A stretch of DNA of 64,000 nt from NCBI RefSeq assembly GCF_014212135.1, contig NZ_JACJVQ010000027.1, positions 1 through 64,000 on the forward strand. Reading direction: 5' to 3'. This DNA comes from Cohnella thailandensis. Lineage in GTDB: Bacteria; Bacillota; Bacilli; Paenibacillales; Paenibacillaceae. The position numbers and the translations under genes are program-made. This document shows, piece by piece, positions 1 to 8,328 of this stretch (within the stretch, counting starts at the first letter, position 1; each line of letters starts with the position of its first letter). The notes beneath the pieces were generated by a model, which was given only the letters and a program-made list of their open reading frames with translations, did no database searches and was not told the origin of the DNA.

Positions 1-1
1 T

Positions 2-58
2 AAGCCGGTGGTTATGACTGCTTTAGCGAAAAAATATCATAAAGCGCTTGCAAAGTAA
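2..58 (+). CDS. C-terminal end of an upstream gene (partial)
   Basis: An open frame enters from the left edge and ends at TAA 56-58. Only 18 residues are visible, basic and ending in LAK. They are too few to name a family. The lacI promoter overlaps this tail, so the next gene begins almost at once. Whether this is a real gene end cannot be proved from the window alone. Confidence 0.4.
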   Translation, partial: KPVVMTALAKKYHKALAK

Positions 59-77
59 GAAGTTCTCGCTTTATAAT
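48..77 (+). promoter_or_regulatory. sigma-A promoter of the LacI-family gene
   Basis: TTGCAA at 48-53 and a perfect TATAAT at 72-77 are separated by 18 bp. The predicted start of transcription (about 84) falls inside the operator at 81-96, which would allow autorepression. Confidence 0.7.
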
Positions 78-80
78 GAA

Positions 81-96
81 TCCGAAACGTTTTGGA
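81..96. promoter_or_regulatory. operator 1 (LacI type, autoregulatory)
   Basis: TCCGAAACGTTTTGGA is a 16-bp near-palindrome centred on CG with one mismatch to the perfect copy at 1156-1171. It covers the predicted transcription start and touches the ribosome-binding site (GGAAAGG, 94-100) of the regulator gene. A central CG with A/T-rich flanks is typical of LacI/GalR-family operators. Confidence 0.75.
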
Positions 97-110
97 AAGG
101 TGAAGCATCG

Positions 111-1133
111 ATGGCGACCATTAAAGACATAGCTCGCAAGGCCGGCGTCTCCGTGACGACCGTCTCCCGAGCGCTAAACGGTTACGACGACGTGAGCGAG
201 ACGACGCGCAAGAAGATCAAACAAGTCGCCGAGGAACTGTCCTATAGCCCGAACGCGGTCGCCCGAAGCCTCGTATCCAAGAAGACTAGGACGATAGGTC
301 TCATCATCTCCGATATCAACCGGGCGGGAGCGAAGGACGCGTTCGCCTATGAGGTTCTTTGCGGCATCAACGACCGGGCGGGAGATTTGAATTACGATTT
401 GCTGCTCTTCAGCACCAACCCTTCCAAGCAGATGGAGAAGTCCTATACCGCGCTCTGCAAGGAGAGAAACGTGGAAGGCGCGATCATCTCCGGCTTGCGT
501 CTGGACGATCCTTACTTGCAGGAGGTCATCGACCAGAATTCGTTCCCTTGCGTGTTGATCGATATTCCGCGAACCGGGGACAACGTGGCGTATATCGCCT
601 CCGACAGCAGAGCCGGAGCCGCGATGGCGGTCCAGCATCTCCTCGACGGCGGCCACCGCGAGATCGCGATGATCAATGGCCACAACCAAGCGTTCGTCAG
701 CAAGGAGAGATTGGACGGCTACAAGGACGCCCTTGCCAAGGCGGGAGTTCCGTTCCGGCAGGAGCTGGTTTACGACGGAGCCTTCACCGAAGACGGAGGC
801 GCCGAGGCGATGTACCAGATTCTGCTCCGCCATCCGGAGACGACGGCCGTCTTCTGCGCGAGCGACCTGATGGCGCTCGGGGCGATGAGGACGCTGGAGC
901 GCATGGGGCGGCGGGTTCCGGAGGATATGTCCGTCGTCGGGTTCGACGACATCAGCATCGCCGCGTATTGCTCGCCGAAGCTGACGACGATCCGGCAGGA
1001 CAAATACGAGATGGGCTACCGCGGAGCCCAATTGCTGATCGACATGCTGGACGACCGCACCGACAGCCGCAAAGTCATCCTGGGCAATCAGCTGATCGTC
1101 CGGGAGAGCACGGCCCCAAAGGGAAATAGATGA
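111..1133 (+). CDS. LacI-family transcriptional regulator
   Basis: This 340-residue protein has the family layout: an N-terminal helix-turn-helix (TIKDIARKAGVSVTTVSRAL, residues 3-22), a hinge, then a periplasmic-binding-protein-like effector domain. An ATG in the same frame begins here behind GGAAAGG with 10-bp spacing; an upstream in-frame start at 48 overlaps the promoter and is unlikely. Downstream lie a debranching-type glycosidase and a sugar ABC importer, so it probably represses alpha-glucan or oligosaccharide use. Related operators lie in its own promoter (81-96) and twice in front of the glycosidase gene (1154-1173, 1190-1205). The effector sugar cannot be read from the sequence. 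Confidence 0.93.
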   Translation: MATIKDIARKAGVSVTTVSRALNGYDDVSETTRKKIKQVAEELSYSPNAVARSLVSKKTRTIGLIISDINRAGAKDAFAYEVLCGINDRAGDLNYDLLLFSTNPSKQMEKSYTALCKERNVEGAIISGLRLDDPYLQEVIDQNSFPCVLIDIPRTGDNVAYIASDSRAGAAMAVQHLLDGGHREIAMINGHNQAFVSKERLDGYKDALAKAGVPFRQELVYDGAFTEDGGAEAMYQILLRHPETTAVFCASDLMALGAMRTLERMGRRVPEDMSVVGFDDISIAAYCSPKLTTIRQDKYEMGYRGAQLLIDMLDDRTDSRKVILGNQLIVRESTAPKGNR

Positions 1134-1147
1134 TCTTCCCTTTTTTT
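1118..1147 (+). terminator. intrinsic terminator of the LacI-family gene
   Basis: AAAGGGAA (1118-1125) and TTCCCTTT (1136-1143) form an 8-bp stem with a 10-nt loop followed by further Ts. The stop codon lies in the loop. Confidence 0.6.
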
Positions 1148-1153
1148 ACGCGA

Positions 1154-1173
1154 AATCCGAAACGTTTCGGATT
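1154..1173. promoter_or_regulatory. operator 2, perfect 20-bp palindrome
   Basis: AATCCGAAACGTTTCGGATT is a perfect 20-bp inverted repeat and the best copy of the operator set. It lies 100-119 bp upstream of the debranching-enzyme start codon, with its centre 34 bp from that of operator 3. Confidence 0.8.
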
Positions 1174-1189
1174 CTTTTTTCGGCAAGTA

Positions 1190-1205
1190 CCCAAAACGTT
1201 TCGGA
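1190..1205. promoter_or_regulatory. operator 3 (LacI type)
   Basis: CCCAAAACGTTTCGGA shares the right half and core of operator 2 but has a weaker left half. The spacing between centres of 34 bp is close to three helical turns, so cooperative binding is possible. Confidence 0.65.
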
Positions 1206-1272
1206 AAACCCAGGGAATGGTTAATGTAAGCCAAGTCTTAGAAAAATATAAGCAAAAACGGGGGAGAGCGCC

Positions 1273-3399
1273 ATGGACTACAGAGTGATTAAAAACAACG
1301 ATTTGTTCCTGATGACGGATCGACACGGGGACGTATCCGGCGAAGAAACGCCTAACGGTCTGTACAAGAGGGACACGCGATTCCTGAGCCGCTTCGAGCT
1401 CGCGATCAACGGCAAGCGCCCGGTGCTTCTGTCATCGGCGGCGAACGAGAATTACATCGCGACGTTCCGCCTGACCAATGAGCACATGACCGAGAACGGG
1501 GAGCTTCTCTTATGGAGAGAATCGGTCGAGGTCAACCGCGAAAGGTTCATCTATGGAGACGTGTTATATGAGAACGTTTCCTTGACGAATTACTCGACCA
1601 AGCCGGTTTCGTTCCGGTTGTCGCTGCGAATCGGAGCCGACTTCGCCGACATGTTCCTCGTCCGCGGCTTCCAGCCGGCGGATAAGCTGGGAAGCGTCTT
1701 GGGACGCGAGGCGAGCCTCTTCGGCTGGAGCTCCGAATACCGCGGCGCGGACGGCATCTCCAAGGCGGTCTCCGTCCGGTGGGACGTCCAAGCGGAATCG
1801 GCGAACGAGGAGGGCGAGATCGAATTCCGGGTCGAGCTGATGCCGGCCGAGTCCAAGCGGCTCCGGCTGACGGTGTCTCCTTCCATTGAAGGGGAGAAGC
1901 CGGTTGTCCTGGAGCCCGGGCAAGCTCTCGCGGAGCTGAGGCAGGCGGAGGAGCGTTGGCGGGCGAAGGTAACGGACGCGACGAGCGACAACGAGGTCTT
2001 TAACCGATTGTACGAACGAGGCGTGCAGGACTTGCAGGTGCTGCTGTCCGACTTCGGCTTCGGACCGTTCCCGGTGGCGGGCTTGCCTTGGTACGCCGTA
2101 CCGTTCGGAAGAGACAGTCTGATCGCCGCGCTGCAGATGCTGCCTCTCGATCCTTCGATCGCGCTCGGCACGCTGAGAATGATGGCCGCGCATCAGGGAA
2201 CGCAAACGGACGGCTGGAAGGACGAGCAGCCGGGCAAGATCATGCACGAGCTGCGCAGCGGGGAGCTCTCCAAATCCGGCCAGGTGCCGTTCTCCCCGTA
2301 TTACGGAAGCATCGACTCCACTCCCCTGTTCCTGCTTCTGGCGGCGGAATACGTTCACTGGACGGGCGACTCTTCTTCCATTGAAGCGTTGATGCCTGCG
2401 ATCGAGAGAGCTCTGGATTGGATCGGCGACCACGGCGACCGCGACGGAGACGGCTTCGTCGAGTACTTCCAGGAATCGTCGAAGGGTATCGCCAATCAGG
2501 GCTGGAAGGATTCCGAGGATTCCGTCGTGCATAAGGACGGTCGCTTCGCCAAGGCTCCTATCGCGCTAATCGAAGTGCAAGGCTACGTCTATCAAGCGAA
2601 GAGCAGACTGGCACCCGTGCTGGAGAAGCTTGGACGCAAGGAGAAGGCCGACAAGCTTCGCGCCGAAGCGGCCAAGCTGAAGCAGGCGCTGGATTCCGCC
2701 TTCTGGATGGAAGACGAAGCTTACTATGCGATCGCGCTGGACGGAGAGAATGAGCAAGTCCGCTCCGTCACATCGAACCCGGGCCATCTTCTGATGAGCG
2801 GCATTCTGTCGCCTGAAAAAGCTCGGCTTGTCGCCGAGAGGCTGATCGCCCCGGATATGTTCAGCGGCTACGGCATTCGCACGATGTCCGCCGAAGCGAC
2901 GGGGTACAATCCGATGAGCTACCATGACGGAAGCGTCTGGCCTCACGACAACTCGCTCATCCTGCTGGGGCTGAGCCGAACGGGCCAGCTCGAGGCGGCT
3001 CGGACCGTTGTCGGCGGATTGTTGAAGTCGGCCGCGCAGTTCGAGTACGCCCGCCTGCCGGAGCTGTTCTGCGGCTACGGGGACGAAATCGGCTATCCGG
3101 TCTCTTACCCCGTCGCCTGCTCGCCGCAAGCATGGGCTGCCGGAACGTCGATCGTCATCCTGCAGGCGATGCTCGGCCTGGAGCCGAACGCGCTTGAAGG
3201 CACGTTCAAGCTCAGCCCGTTCCTGCCGGAAGGCATCGATCGCCTTGTCGTGCGCCACCTGCCGGTAGGGGAGGGGCTGCTGTCGGCGGAGATTCTCCGC
3301 GGCGGGAACGGCGGCCCGGTTACGGCGCGGGTTCTCGAGAATACGAGCGGGCTTCGTCTCGAAGCAGCCGAAGCCGCGCCGAGCCGCTCATGGAATTAG
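1273..3399 (+). CDS. amylo-alpha-1,6-glucosidase / glycogen-debranching-type glycosidase
   Basis: 708 residues. The first ~200 (DYRVIKNNDLFLMTD, then YKRDTRFLS) match the beta-rich N-terminal domain of bacterial glycogen-debranching proteins. Residues ~230-690 form the (alpha/alpha)6-barrel type catalytic region, with PWYAVPFGRDSL, GWKDSEDSV and GSVWPHDNSLI blocks typical of amylo-alpha-1,6-glucosidases. There is no signal peptide, so it should act in the cytoplasm on imported branched oligosaccharides. The ATG follows GGGGGAG with normal spacing. It sits downstream of two LacI-type operators and upstream of a sugar importer, which supports a joint carbohydrate-uptake role. The exact linkage it cuts is inferred from the family. 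Confidence 0.88.
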   Translation: MDYRVIKNNDLFLMTDRHGDVSGEETPNGLYKRDTRFLSRFELAINGKRPVLLSSAANENYIATFRLTNEHMTENGELLLWRESVEVNRERFIYGDVLYENVSLTNYSTKPVSFRLSLRIGADFADMFLVRGFQPADKLGSVLGREASLFGWSSEYRGADGISKAVSVRWDVQAESANEEGEIEFRVELMPAESKRLRLTVSPSIEGEKPVVLEPGQALAELRQAEERWRAKVTDATSDNEVFNRLYERGVQDLQVLLSDFGFGPFPVAGLPWYAVPFGRDSLIAALQMLPLDPSIALGTLRMMAAHQGTQTDGWKDEQPGKIMHELRSGELSKSGQVPFSPYYGSIDSTPLFLLLAAEYVHWTGDSSSIEALMPAIERALDWIGDHGDRDGDGFVEYFQESSKGIANQGWKDSEDSVVHKDGRFAKAPIALIEVQGYVYQAKSRLAPVLEKLGRKEKADKLRAEAAKLKQALDSAFWMEDEAYYAIALDGENEQVRSVTSNPGHLLMSGILSPEKARLVAERLIAPDMFSGYGIRTMSAEATGYNPMSYHDGSVWPHDNSLILLGLSRTGQLEAARTVVGGLLKSAAQFEYARLPELFCGYGDEIGYPVSYPVACSPQAWAAGTSIVILQAMLGLEPNALEGTFKLSPFLPEGIDRLVVRHLPVGEGLLSAEILRGGNGGPVTARVLENTSGLRLEAAEAAPSRSWN

Positions 3400-3421
3400 G
3401 CGGAAGAGGCCGGGCTGGGGA

Positions 3422-3474
3422 AGAAGGCCGAGGCCGGAAGGTACCTCCGGTGCCAAGGCCGCTTCTCCTCCGCG
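3422..3474 (+). other. intercistronic stem-loop between glycosidase and binding-protein genes
   Basis: The 129-bp gap contains nested complementary segments (GCCGGA...TCCGGTGC inside AGAAGGCC...GGCCGCTTCT) without a T-run. This could shape mRNA stability or be a weak terminator. AATTTATAAA at 3491-3500 may be part of a separate promoter for the binding protein. Confidence 0.35.
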
Positions 3475-3528
3475 GAATCTGCAAACGCTTAATTTATAAA
3501 TAGCATACAAAAGGGAGGAGTTAGGAAT

Positions 3529-4857
3529 ATGTCACGGAAATGGATTGCAGGTACGGCACTTCTATTATCTTCCGCTATGGCGCTCTCCGCTTGCGGCAGC
3601 AACTCGAACTCGAACGAGGGGGCTTCGTCCCCCGCGGCCTCGCCTTCGGCTTCCTCGTCGGCGGCCTCCTCGGCTTCGGCACCGGCCGAAACGACGGAGA
3701 TTACCTTCGCCGGATGGTCTTCTTCCCCTGAGGAGCAAGCGCTGCTTCAGCAGGTGCTGGACGAATTCCAGGCGAAGAACCCGACGATCAAGGTGAAGTA
3801 CGAGGTCATAGCCGATCAGTACATGGACGTCATCAAGACGCGCCTCATCGGCGGAGAAGCGCCGGACGTCTTCTATCTCGACGCGTTCGAAGCGCCGGGC
3901 CTGATGGAGAAGAACGTGCTGGAGCCGCTCGACGGCTATGTGACGGATGACTTCGACCTGGGAGACTTCGAGACTCCGATGCTGGACGCGTTCAAGTCGA
4001 CCGACGGCAAGACGTACGGGTTCCCGAAGGACACGTCCACTCTGGCTCTCTTCTATAACAAAAAGATGTTCGCCGACGCCGGAATCGCGAACCCTCCGAC
4101 GACCTGGGACGAGCTGCAGGCGGTTGCCGAGAAGCTCACGCAGAAGAGCGGCAGCAAGGTGTCCGTCTACGGTCTCGGCCAAGCGCCGGAGCTGGCTCGC
4201 CAGATGTTCATGATTCAAGCCTTCGGCGGCAAGCTGGCGGACGACCAAGGACAAGCGGCCTTCGCGACGCCGGAAGGCTTGAAGGGTCTGCAGCTGGTCA
4301 TCGACCAGCATCTGGTCGCCAAGACGGCCGGCCAGCCGTCCGACGTCGGCGCCGGCTGGGGCGGGGAGATGTTCGGCCAGGGCAAAGCGGCCATGGTCAT
4401 CGAAGGCAACTGGGCGATCCCGTATCTGCAAACCAACTTCAAGGATCTCGACTTCGCGACGGCGGAAGTGCCGACCGTCAACGGCAAGAAGGGCACGATG
4501 GCGTTCACCGTCGGCTACGTCATGAACAAGGAGAGCAAGCATAAAGAAGCGGCATGGAAGCTGATCTCCTACCTGACCGGCAAGGAAGGCATGAAGACCT
4601 GGACGAGCAAGGGCTTCGCCTTGCCGACGCGCAAGTCCGTCTCCGCCGAGCTCGGCTACGACAAGGATCCGCTGCGCGGCGCTCTCGTCGCCGGGGGCTC
4701 CTACGCGACCACATGGCAAGCGGGCTCCACGCTGCCGACGATCATGAACAACTTCAACAACCAATTCATCGCGGCTTACACGGGGCAATCGAAGCTCGAG
4801 GATGCGATGAAGAGCGCTCAAGACACGGCCAACAACGAGATCAAGGCTGCCCAGTAA
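3529..4857 (+). CDS. sugar ABC transporter substrate-binding lipoprotein (MalE type)
   Basis: 442 residues. A lipoprotein signal peptide ends in the lipobox LSAC with Cys22 as the lipidated residue, followed by a Ser/Ala-rich linker to about residue 55 and then a family 1 extracellular solute-binding fold (ITFAGWSSSPEE, GEAPDVFYLDAF, YNKKMFADAGI, WGGEMFGQGKAAM). It should sit on the outer face of the membrane and feed the two permeases that follow. GGGAGGAG at 3513-3520 gives a strong ribosome-binding site 8 bp before ATG. No ATPase gene is present in the operon, so a shared MsmX-type ATPase elsewhere is likely. The ligand is probably an oligosaccharide given the adjacent debranching enzyme. 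Confidence 0.92.
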   Translation: MSRKWIAGTALLLSSAMALSACGSNSNSNEGASSPAASPSASSSAASSASAPAETTEITFAGWSSSPEEQALLQQVLDEFQAKNPTIKVKYEVIADQYMDVIKTRLIGGEAPDVFYLDAFEAPGLMEKNVLEPLDGYVTDDFDLGDFETPMLDAFKSTDGKTYGFPKDTSTLALFYNKKMFADAGIANPPTTWDELQAVAEKLTQKSGSKVSVYGLGQAPELARQMFMIQAFGGKLADDQGQAAFATPEGLKGLQLVIDQHLVAKTAGQPSDVGAGWGGEMFGQGKAAMVIEGNWAIPYLQTNFKDLDFATAEVPTVNGKKGTMAFTVGYVMNKESKHKEAAWKLISYLTGKEGMKTWTSKGFALPTRKSVSAELGYDKDPLRGALVAGGSYATTWQAGSTLPTIMNNFNNQFIAAYTGQSKLEDAMKSAQDTANNEIKAAQ

Positions 4858-4895
4858 CAGGCCGGACGAGACGCGTCGCAAGACCGATCAAAGCC

Positions 4896-4919
4896 CGGGC
4901 GGATCCCGAAAGCCGCCCG
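4896..4919 (+). other. GC-rich hairpin downstream of the binding-protein gene
   Basis: CGGGCGG (4896-4902) pairs with CCGCCCG (4913-4919) over a 10-nt loop, with no T-run. A hairpin after the binding-protein gene and before the permeases is common in ABC operons and is thought to keep binding-protein mRNA in excess; that role is inferred here. The rest of the 208-bp gap shows nothing else clear. Confidence 0.4.
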
Positions 4920-5065
4920 AGCTTCGATCTTGCGGGCCGCTTGGGCCCCAGACGGGTGAAGCCGGGCTCCCGGCGCCATAAAGACGCCAGAGGCGTATTG
5001 GCTTGGCTTCAGCCGTTTCGCGTCCAGGCGAGAAATCATTTCATTAAAGAAGGGAACGTGCCGGT

Positions 5066-5962
5066 ATGTCCAAACGTGCGGGCAATAATCGCTTAAGGGA
5101 AGCGGCGGCGGGCTACGGCTTCATGTCGCCGGCGATCCTGATTCTGGGCTGTTTTCTGCTGCTCCCGATTCTATATGCGATCTTCTTGTCGGTTCACAAA
5201 GTCAATCTATTGGGAGAGGTAAGCTACAAGTTCACCGGAACGGCGAATTTCGAGCGGATGATCGACGACCAGAGGCTGTGGATCGCCTTGCGGAACACGG
5301 CGCGATACGCGCTGATCGTCGTGCCGTCTCAGACGATTCTCGCGCTCGTGCTCGCTTCCATTCTCAATATGAAGATCCGCTTCCGCAATTTTTTCCGCGT
5401 GGCCTACTACTTGCCGACGGTGACCTCCTCCGCGGTTCTCGTGCTGATCTTCATGTGGATCTACAACACGAACGGGCTGCTGAACTTCCTGCTGGAGAAG
5501 GTCGGGTTGCCGACATATAACTGGCTGGGAGACCCCAGCGTGGCGCTCGCCGGAATCATGATCATGAACATCTGGTCGACGGCGCCTCTCTTCATGGTGA
5601 TCTACCTAGCGGCGCTCCAGGACATTCCCCAATCCCAATACGAGGCGGCGGAGATCGACGGAGCGGGCGTCTGGCAGAAGTTCTGGCGCATCACGGTTCC
5701 TCAATTGAAGCCGGTGACCTTCTATGTCGTCGTCATGGGGATCATCGGGACGTTCCAGCTGTTCGACCAATCGTACATCTTCTCGGCCGGCTCCGGCGGT
5801 CCGAACAACGCGACGCTGACGATGGTGCTGCTGATCTATCAATACGCGTTCAAGAATCTCGACATGGGCTACGCTTCCGCGCTGGCGTTCATGCTGGCCG
5901 TCGTGATCATGCTCATTACGGTGATCCAGCGCTTCTTCTTCCGGGAAGAGAAGCTGAACTAA
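5066..5962 (+). CDS. sugar ABC transporter permease (MalF/UgpA type)
   Basis: 298 residues with six predicted membrane helices and the permease EAA loop at about residues 193-215 (EAAEIDGAGVWQKFW, then I and P at the expected places), which contacts the ATPase. The N-terminal GYGFMSPAILILGCFLLLPI and LNMKIRFRNFFRVAYYLPT segments are typical of the first permease of carbohydrate uptake family 1 systems. An AGAAGGG ribosome-binding site precedes the ATG. It works with the next permease and the upstream lipoprotein. Confidence 0.93.
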   Translation: MSKRAGNNRLREAAAGYGFMSPAILILGCFLLLPILYAIFLSVHKVNLLGEVSYKFTGTANFERMIDDQRLWIALRNTARYALIVVPSQTILALVLASILNMKIRFRNFFRVAYYLPTVTSSAVLVLIFMWIYNTNGLLNFLLEKVGLPTYNWLGDPSVALAGIMIMNIWSTAPLFMVIYLAALQDIPQSQYEAAEIDGAGVWQKFWRITVPQLKPVTFYVVVMGIIGTFQLFDQSYIFSAGSGGPNNATLTMVLLIYQYAFKNLDMGYASALAFMLAVVIMLITVIQRFFFREEKLN

Positions 5963-6003
5963 GGGGCTTGCGGGGAAAATGGCAATCTAGGAGGGGAATC
6001 ATC

Positions 6004-6831
6004 ATGAGTCGAGCGGCGAAACGATTGAAGCCGTTGGTGTACGTCATTCTCGGCATTTACGCGGTCATTACATTCGTTCCGTTCTTGTGGGCGCTGTCCG
6101 CTTCGTTCAAGTCCATGCCGGAGATCGTGTCCGGCGGGATGCATATTATTCCGAAGCACTTCACTTTCGATAATTACAGGACGATCTTTCGTCAGGAGCC
6201 GCTGTTCACGCGTTGGTTCCTGAACAGCGCGATCATCGCGCTGTCCGTCACCGCGTTTAACCTGCTGTTCAACTCCATGGCGGGCTACGCGCTCGCGCGC
6301 ATCAAGTTCCCGGGAAGCACGCTCATGTTCTATAGCATCCTGGGCATGATCATGATTCCGGGACAGCTGACGATCATCCCGAGCTACCTGATCATCAAAG
6401 AGCTCGGGTGGCTCAACAGCTACCAGGCGATCATCGTGCCGATGGCCGCCCAGGCCACCTACATCTTCATGATGCGGCAGTTCTTCATCAACTTCCCGAG
6501 GGAGCTGGAGGAGGCTTCCCAGCTTGACGGGCTCGGCCGGTTCGGCACGTTCTTCCGCGTCGTGCTCCCGCTCGCCAAGCCGGCGCTGGCCGCGCAGACG
6601 ATCTTTATCTTCATGGGCGCGTGGAACGAATTCCTGAAGCCGCTCATGCTGATGTCCGACAAGGCGATGTTCACCTTGTCCATCGGCCTCAACACGTTCA
6701 AGGGCCAATACATCAGCTTCTGGAACTACATCATGGCCGCCTCTATCATCATGACGCTGCCTGCCTTGCTCATCTATATCTTCTTCAACCGATTCTTCGT
6801 GCAGGGCGTTACGTTCACGGGCAGCAAGTAA
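6004..6831 (+). CDS. sugar ABC transporter permease (MalG/UgpE type)
   Basis: 275 residues with six predicted membrane helices and the EAA loop near residues 168-190 (EEASQLDGLGRFGTFF). The start chosen is the ATG behind AGGAGGGG (5989-5996, 7-bp spacing); an in-frame TTG at 5968 would place the ribosome-binding site inside the gene. It follows the first permease by 41 bp. It ends convergently, 11 bp from the stop of the oxidoreductase on the other strand, and no terminator fits between them. Confidence 0.93.
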   Translation: MSRAAKRLKPLVYVILGIYAVITFVPFLWALSASFKSMPEIVSGGMHIIPKHFTFDNYRTIFRQEPLFTRWFLNSAIIALSVTAFNLLFNSMAGYALARIKFPGSTLMFYSILGMIMIPGQLTIIPSYLIIKELGWLNSYQAIIVPMAAQATYIFMMRQFFINFPRELEEASQLDGLGRFGTFFRVVLPLAKPALAAQTIFIFMGAWNEFLKPLMLMSDKAMFTLSIGLNTFKGQYISFWNYIMAASIIMTLPALLIYIFFNRFFVQGVTFTGSK

Positions 6832-6842
6832 ACGCCCGAGCG

Positions 6843-8108
6843 TTACCTAGCCGCCGCGCTCGCTTCAGCCGCCGCCGTTCCGGCCGCCCGGCCGGACGAG
6901 AAGGCGGCTGTTATGTTATAACCGCCGGTATAGCCGTGAATGTCCAGAATTTCTCCGCAGAAGTACAGTCCCGAGCACTTCTTCGACTCCATCGTTCGAG
7001 GGTCGACTTCCTTGACGCTTACCCCGCCTCCGGTGATGAACGCTTCCTCGATGGAGAGCGTTCCCGAGGCGTTGACCGGCAAGCCCTTGCACAGCTTGGC
7101 GAGGGCTTCCCACTTGGCGCGAGAGACGTTCGCGACGCCTTCGTCCGGATCGAGTCCGGCGAGACGGAGAACGAGAGGGACGAGCCGTTCGGTCAGCTTC
7201 TGGCGGATAAGCGTCTTGACCGCCTTCTTCGGCTCGGAGCGGGAAGCGACTCCCCAATCGGCGGCCAGCCTCTCGGCCGACTCTCCGGGAAGCAGATCGA
7301 TAGCTACGGTTACCGGCCCTTGCCCGTCCCGCAGCGCCTTCACGACGAACTGGCTGCAACGCAGGGCGGCAGGGCCCGACAGTCCGAAGTGGGTGAAGAT
7401 CATATCTCCTTCATGGGAGATCAGCTTCTTGCCCTTCCCGTTCAGAACGGTCAGCACGCTGCCCCGCAGCGAGAGGCCTTGCAGCTCGCGGCTCTCGATC
7501 CACGGCTCGTCGGAGGTGATCGGAACCTCCGTCGGATAGAGATCCGTGATCGTGTGCCCCGCCTCTTCCGCCCAGGCATAACCGTCCCCGGTCGACCCCG
7601 TGTGCGGAACGGACTTGCCCCCCGTCGCGAGAATGACGCAAGGCGCGGCGATCTCCGCTCCCGAAGTGACGCGTACTCCCTTCACCCGGCCCTCCTCGTA
7701 CAGAACCTTTTCCACCGTTTGATGAACCTTAATGGTCACGTCCAGCTCCTTCACCCGGTTCACGAGCGTATCCACGACCGTCTTGGCCTTATCCGACGCC
7801 GGGAACATCCGGCCATGATCCTCTTCCTTGACCGCGATCCCCAGCTCCTCGAAGAAGGAGATGATCTCCGGGCTTCCGAACGCGGACAGCGCGCTGTGAA
7901 GAAACCTCCCGTTGCCGGGAATGAAGCGGATCAGCTCCTGCGTGTCCTTGTTATTCGTGACATTGCAGCGCCCGCCCCCGGATATCCCGAGCTTGCGGCC
8001 CAGCTTGTCTCCTTTATCCAATAGAAGCGTCCGGGCTCCGCCTTCCGCCGCCGCGATCGACGCCATTAAGCCGGCCGGACCTCCTCCTATGACGATTACA
8101 TCCCACAT
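6843..8108 (-). CDS. BaiN/HI0933-family NAD(P)/FAD-dependent oxidoreductase
   Basis: 421 residues. The N-terminal dinucleotide-binding motif VIVIGGGPAGLMAS (residues 4-17) binds FAD, followed by LGRKLGISGGGRCN and, near the C-terminus, CSGLYFCGEILDIHGYTGGYN, the signature of the HI0933/BaiN flavoprotein family. Members have been linked to aminoacetone oxidation and, in gut bacteria, bile-acid enoate reduction; the substrate here is unknown. Translation most likely starts at the ATG at 8108, whose MWDVIVIGGG sits where homologues begin. In-frame upstream codons to 8171 lack a ribosome-binding site. Confidence 0.88.
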   Translation of the reverse strand: MWDVIVIGGGPAGLMASIAAAEGGARTLLLDKGDKLGRKLGISGGGRCNVTNNKDTQELIRFIPGNGRFLHSALSAFGSPEIISFFEELGIAVKEEDHGRMFPASDKAKTVVDTLVNRVKELDVTIKVHQTVEKVLYEEGRVKGVRVTSGAEIAAPCVILATGGKSVPHTGSTGDGYAWAEEAGHTITDLYPTEVPITSDEPWIESRELQGLSLRGSVLTVLNGKGKKLISHEGDMIFTHFGLSGPAALRCSQFVVKALRDGQGPVTVAIDLLPGESAERLAADWGVASRSEPKKAVKTLIRQKLTERLVPLVLRLAGLDPDEGVANVSRAKWEALAKLCKGLPVNASGTLSIEEAFITGGGVSVKEVDPRTMESKKCSGLYFCGEILDIHGYTGGYNITAAFSSGRAAGTAAAEASAAAR

Positions 8109-8228
8109 AAAACCATCCCGTCGCTTTCTGTATGACATCTTTGTTCCCATTTTAGCCGTCGCGGAGAACAAATGAAAGTTTAACGACTATCAAATGACTG
8201 CTTAACGCAAATAAAATCTGCTTCAATA

Positions 8229-8236
8229 TTCGACAA
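8229..8236 (-). promoter_or_regulatory. candidate Spo0A box
   Basis: TTCGACAA on the plus strand is TTGTCGAA on the minus strand, an exact match to the core 0A-box consensus. It lies 93 bp upstream of a sporulation-type kinase gene, in an AT-rich stretch (8166-8328) that shows no other gene. A single 8-mer is weak evidence alone; the neighbouring gene raises its plausibility. Confidence 0.5.
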
Positions 8237-8328
8237 CCTATGGTTATTATTGTAAACATACGTCAGTTGTGTTTTAATCAGATTGCATACAGTCAATAAG
8301 GACTACTAATCGCGTTCATAGGAGCTGA

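Noticed and set aside
3484..3497. cre-like site TGCAAACGCTTAAT before the binding-protein gene
   Set aside because: Three consensus positions fail and only half the palindrome is present.
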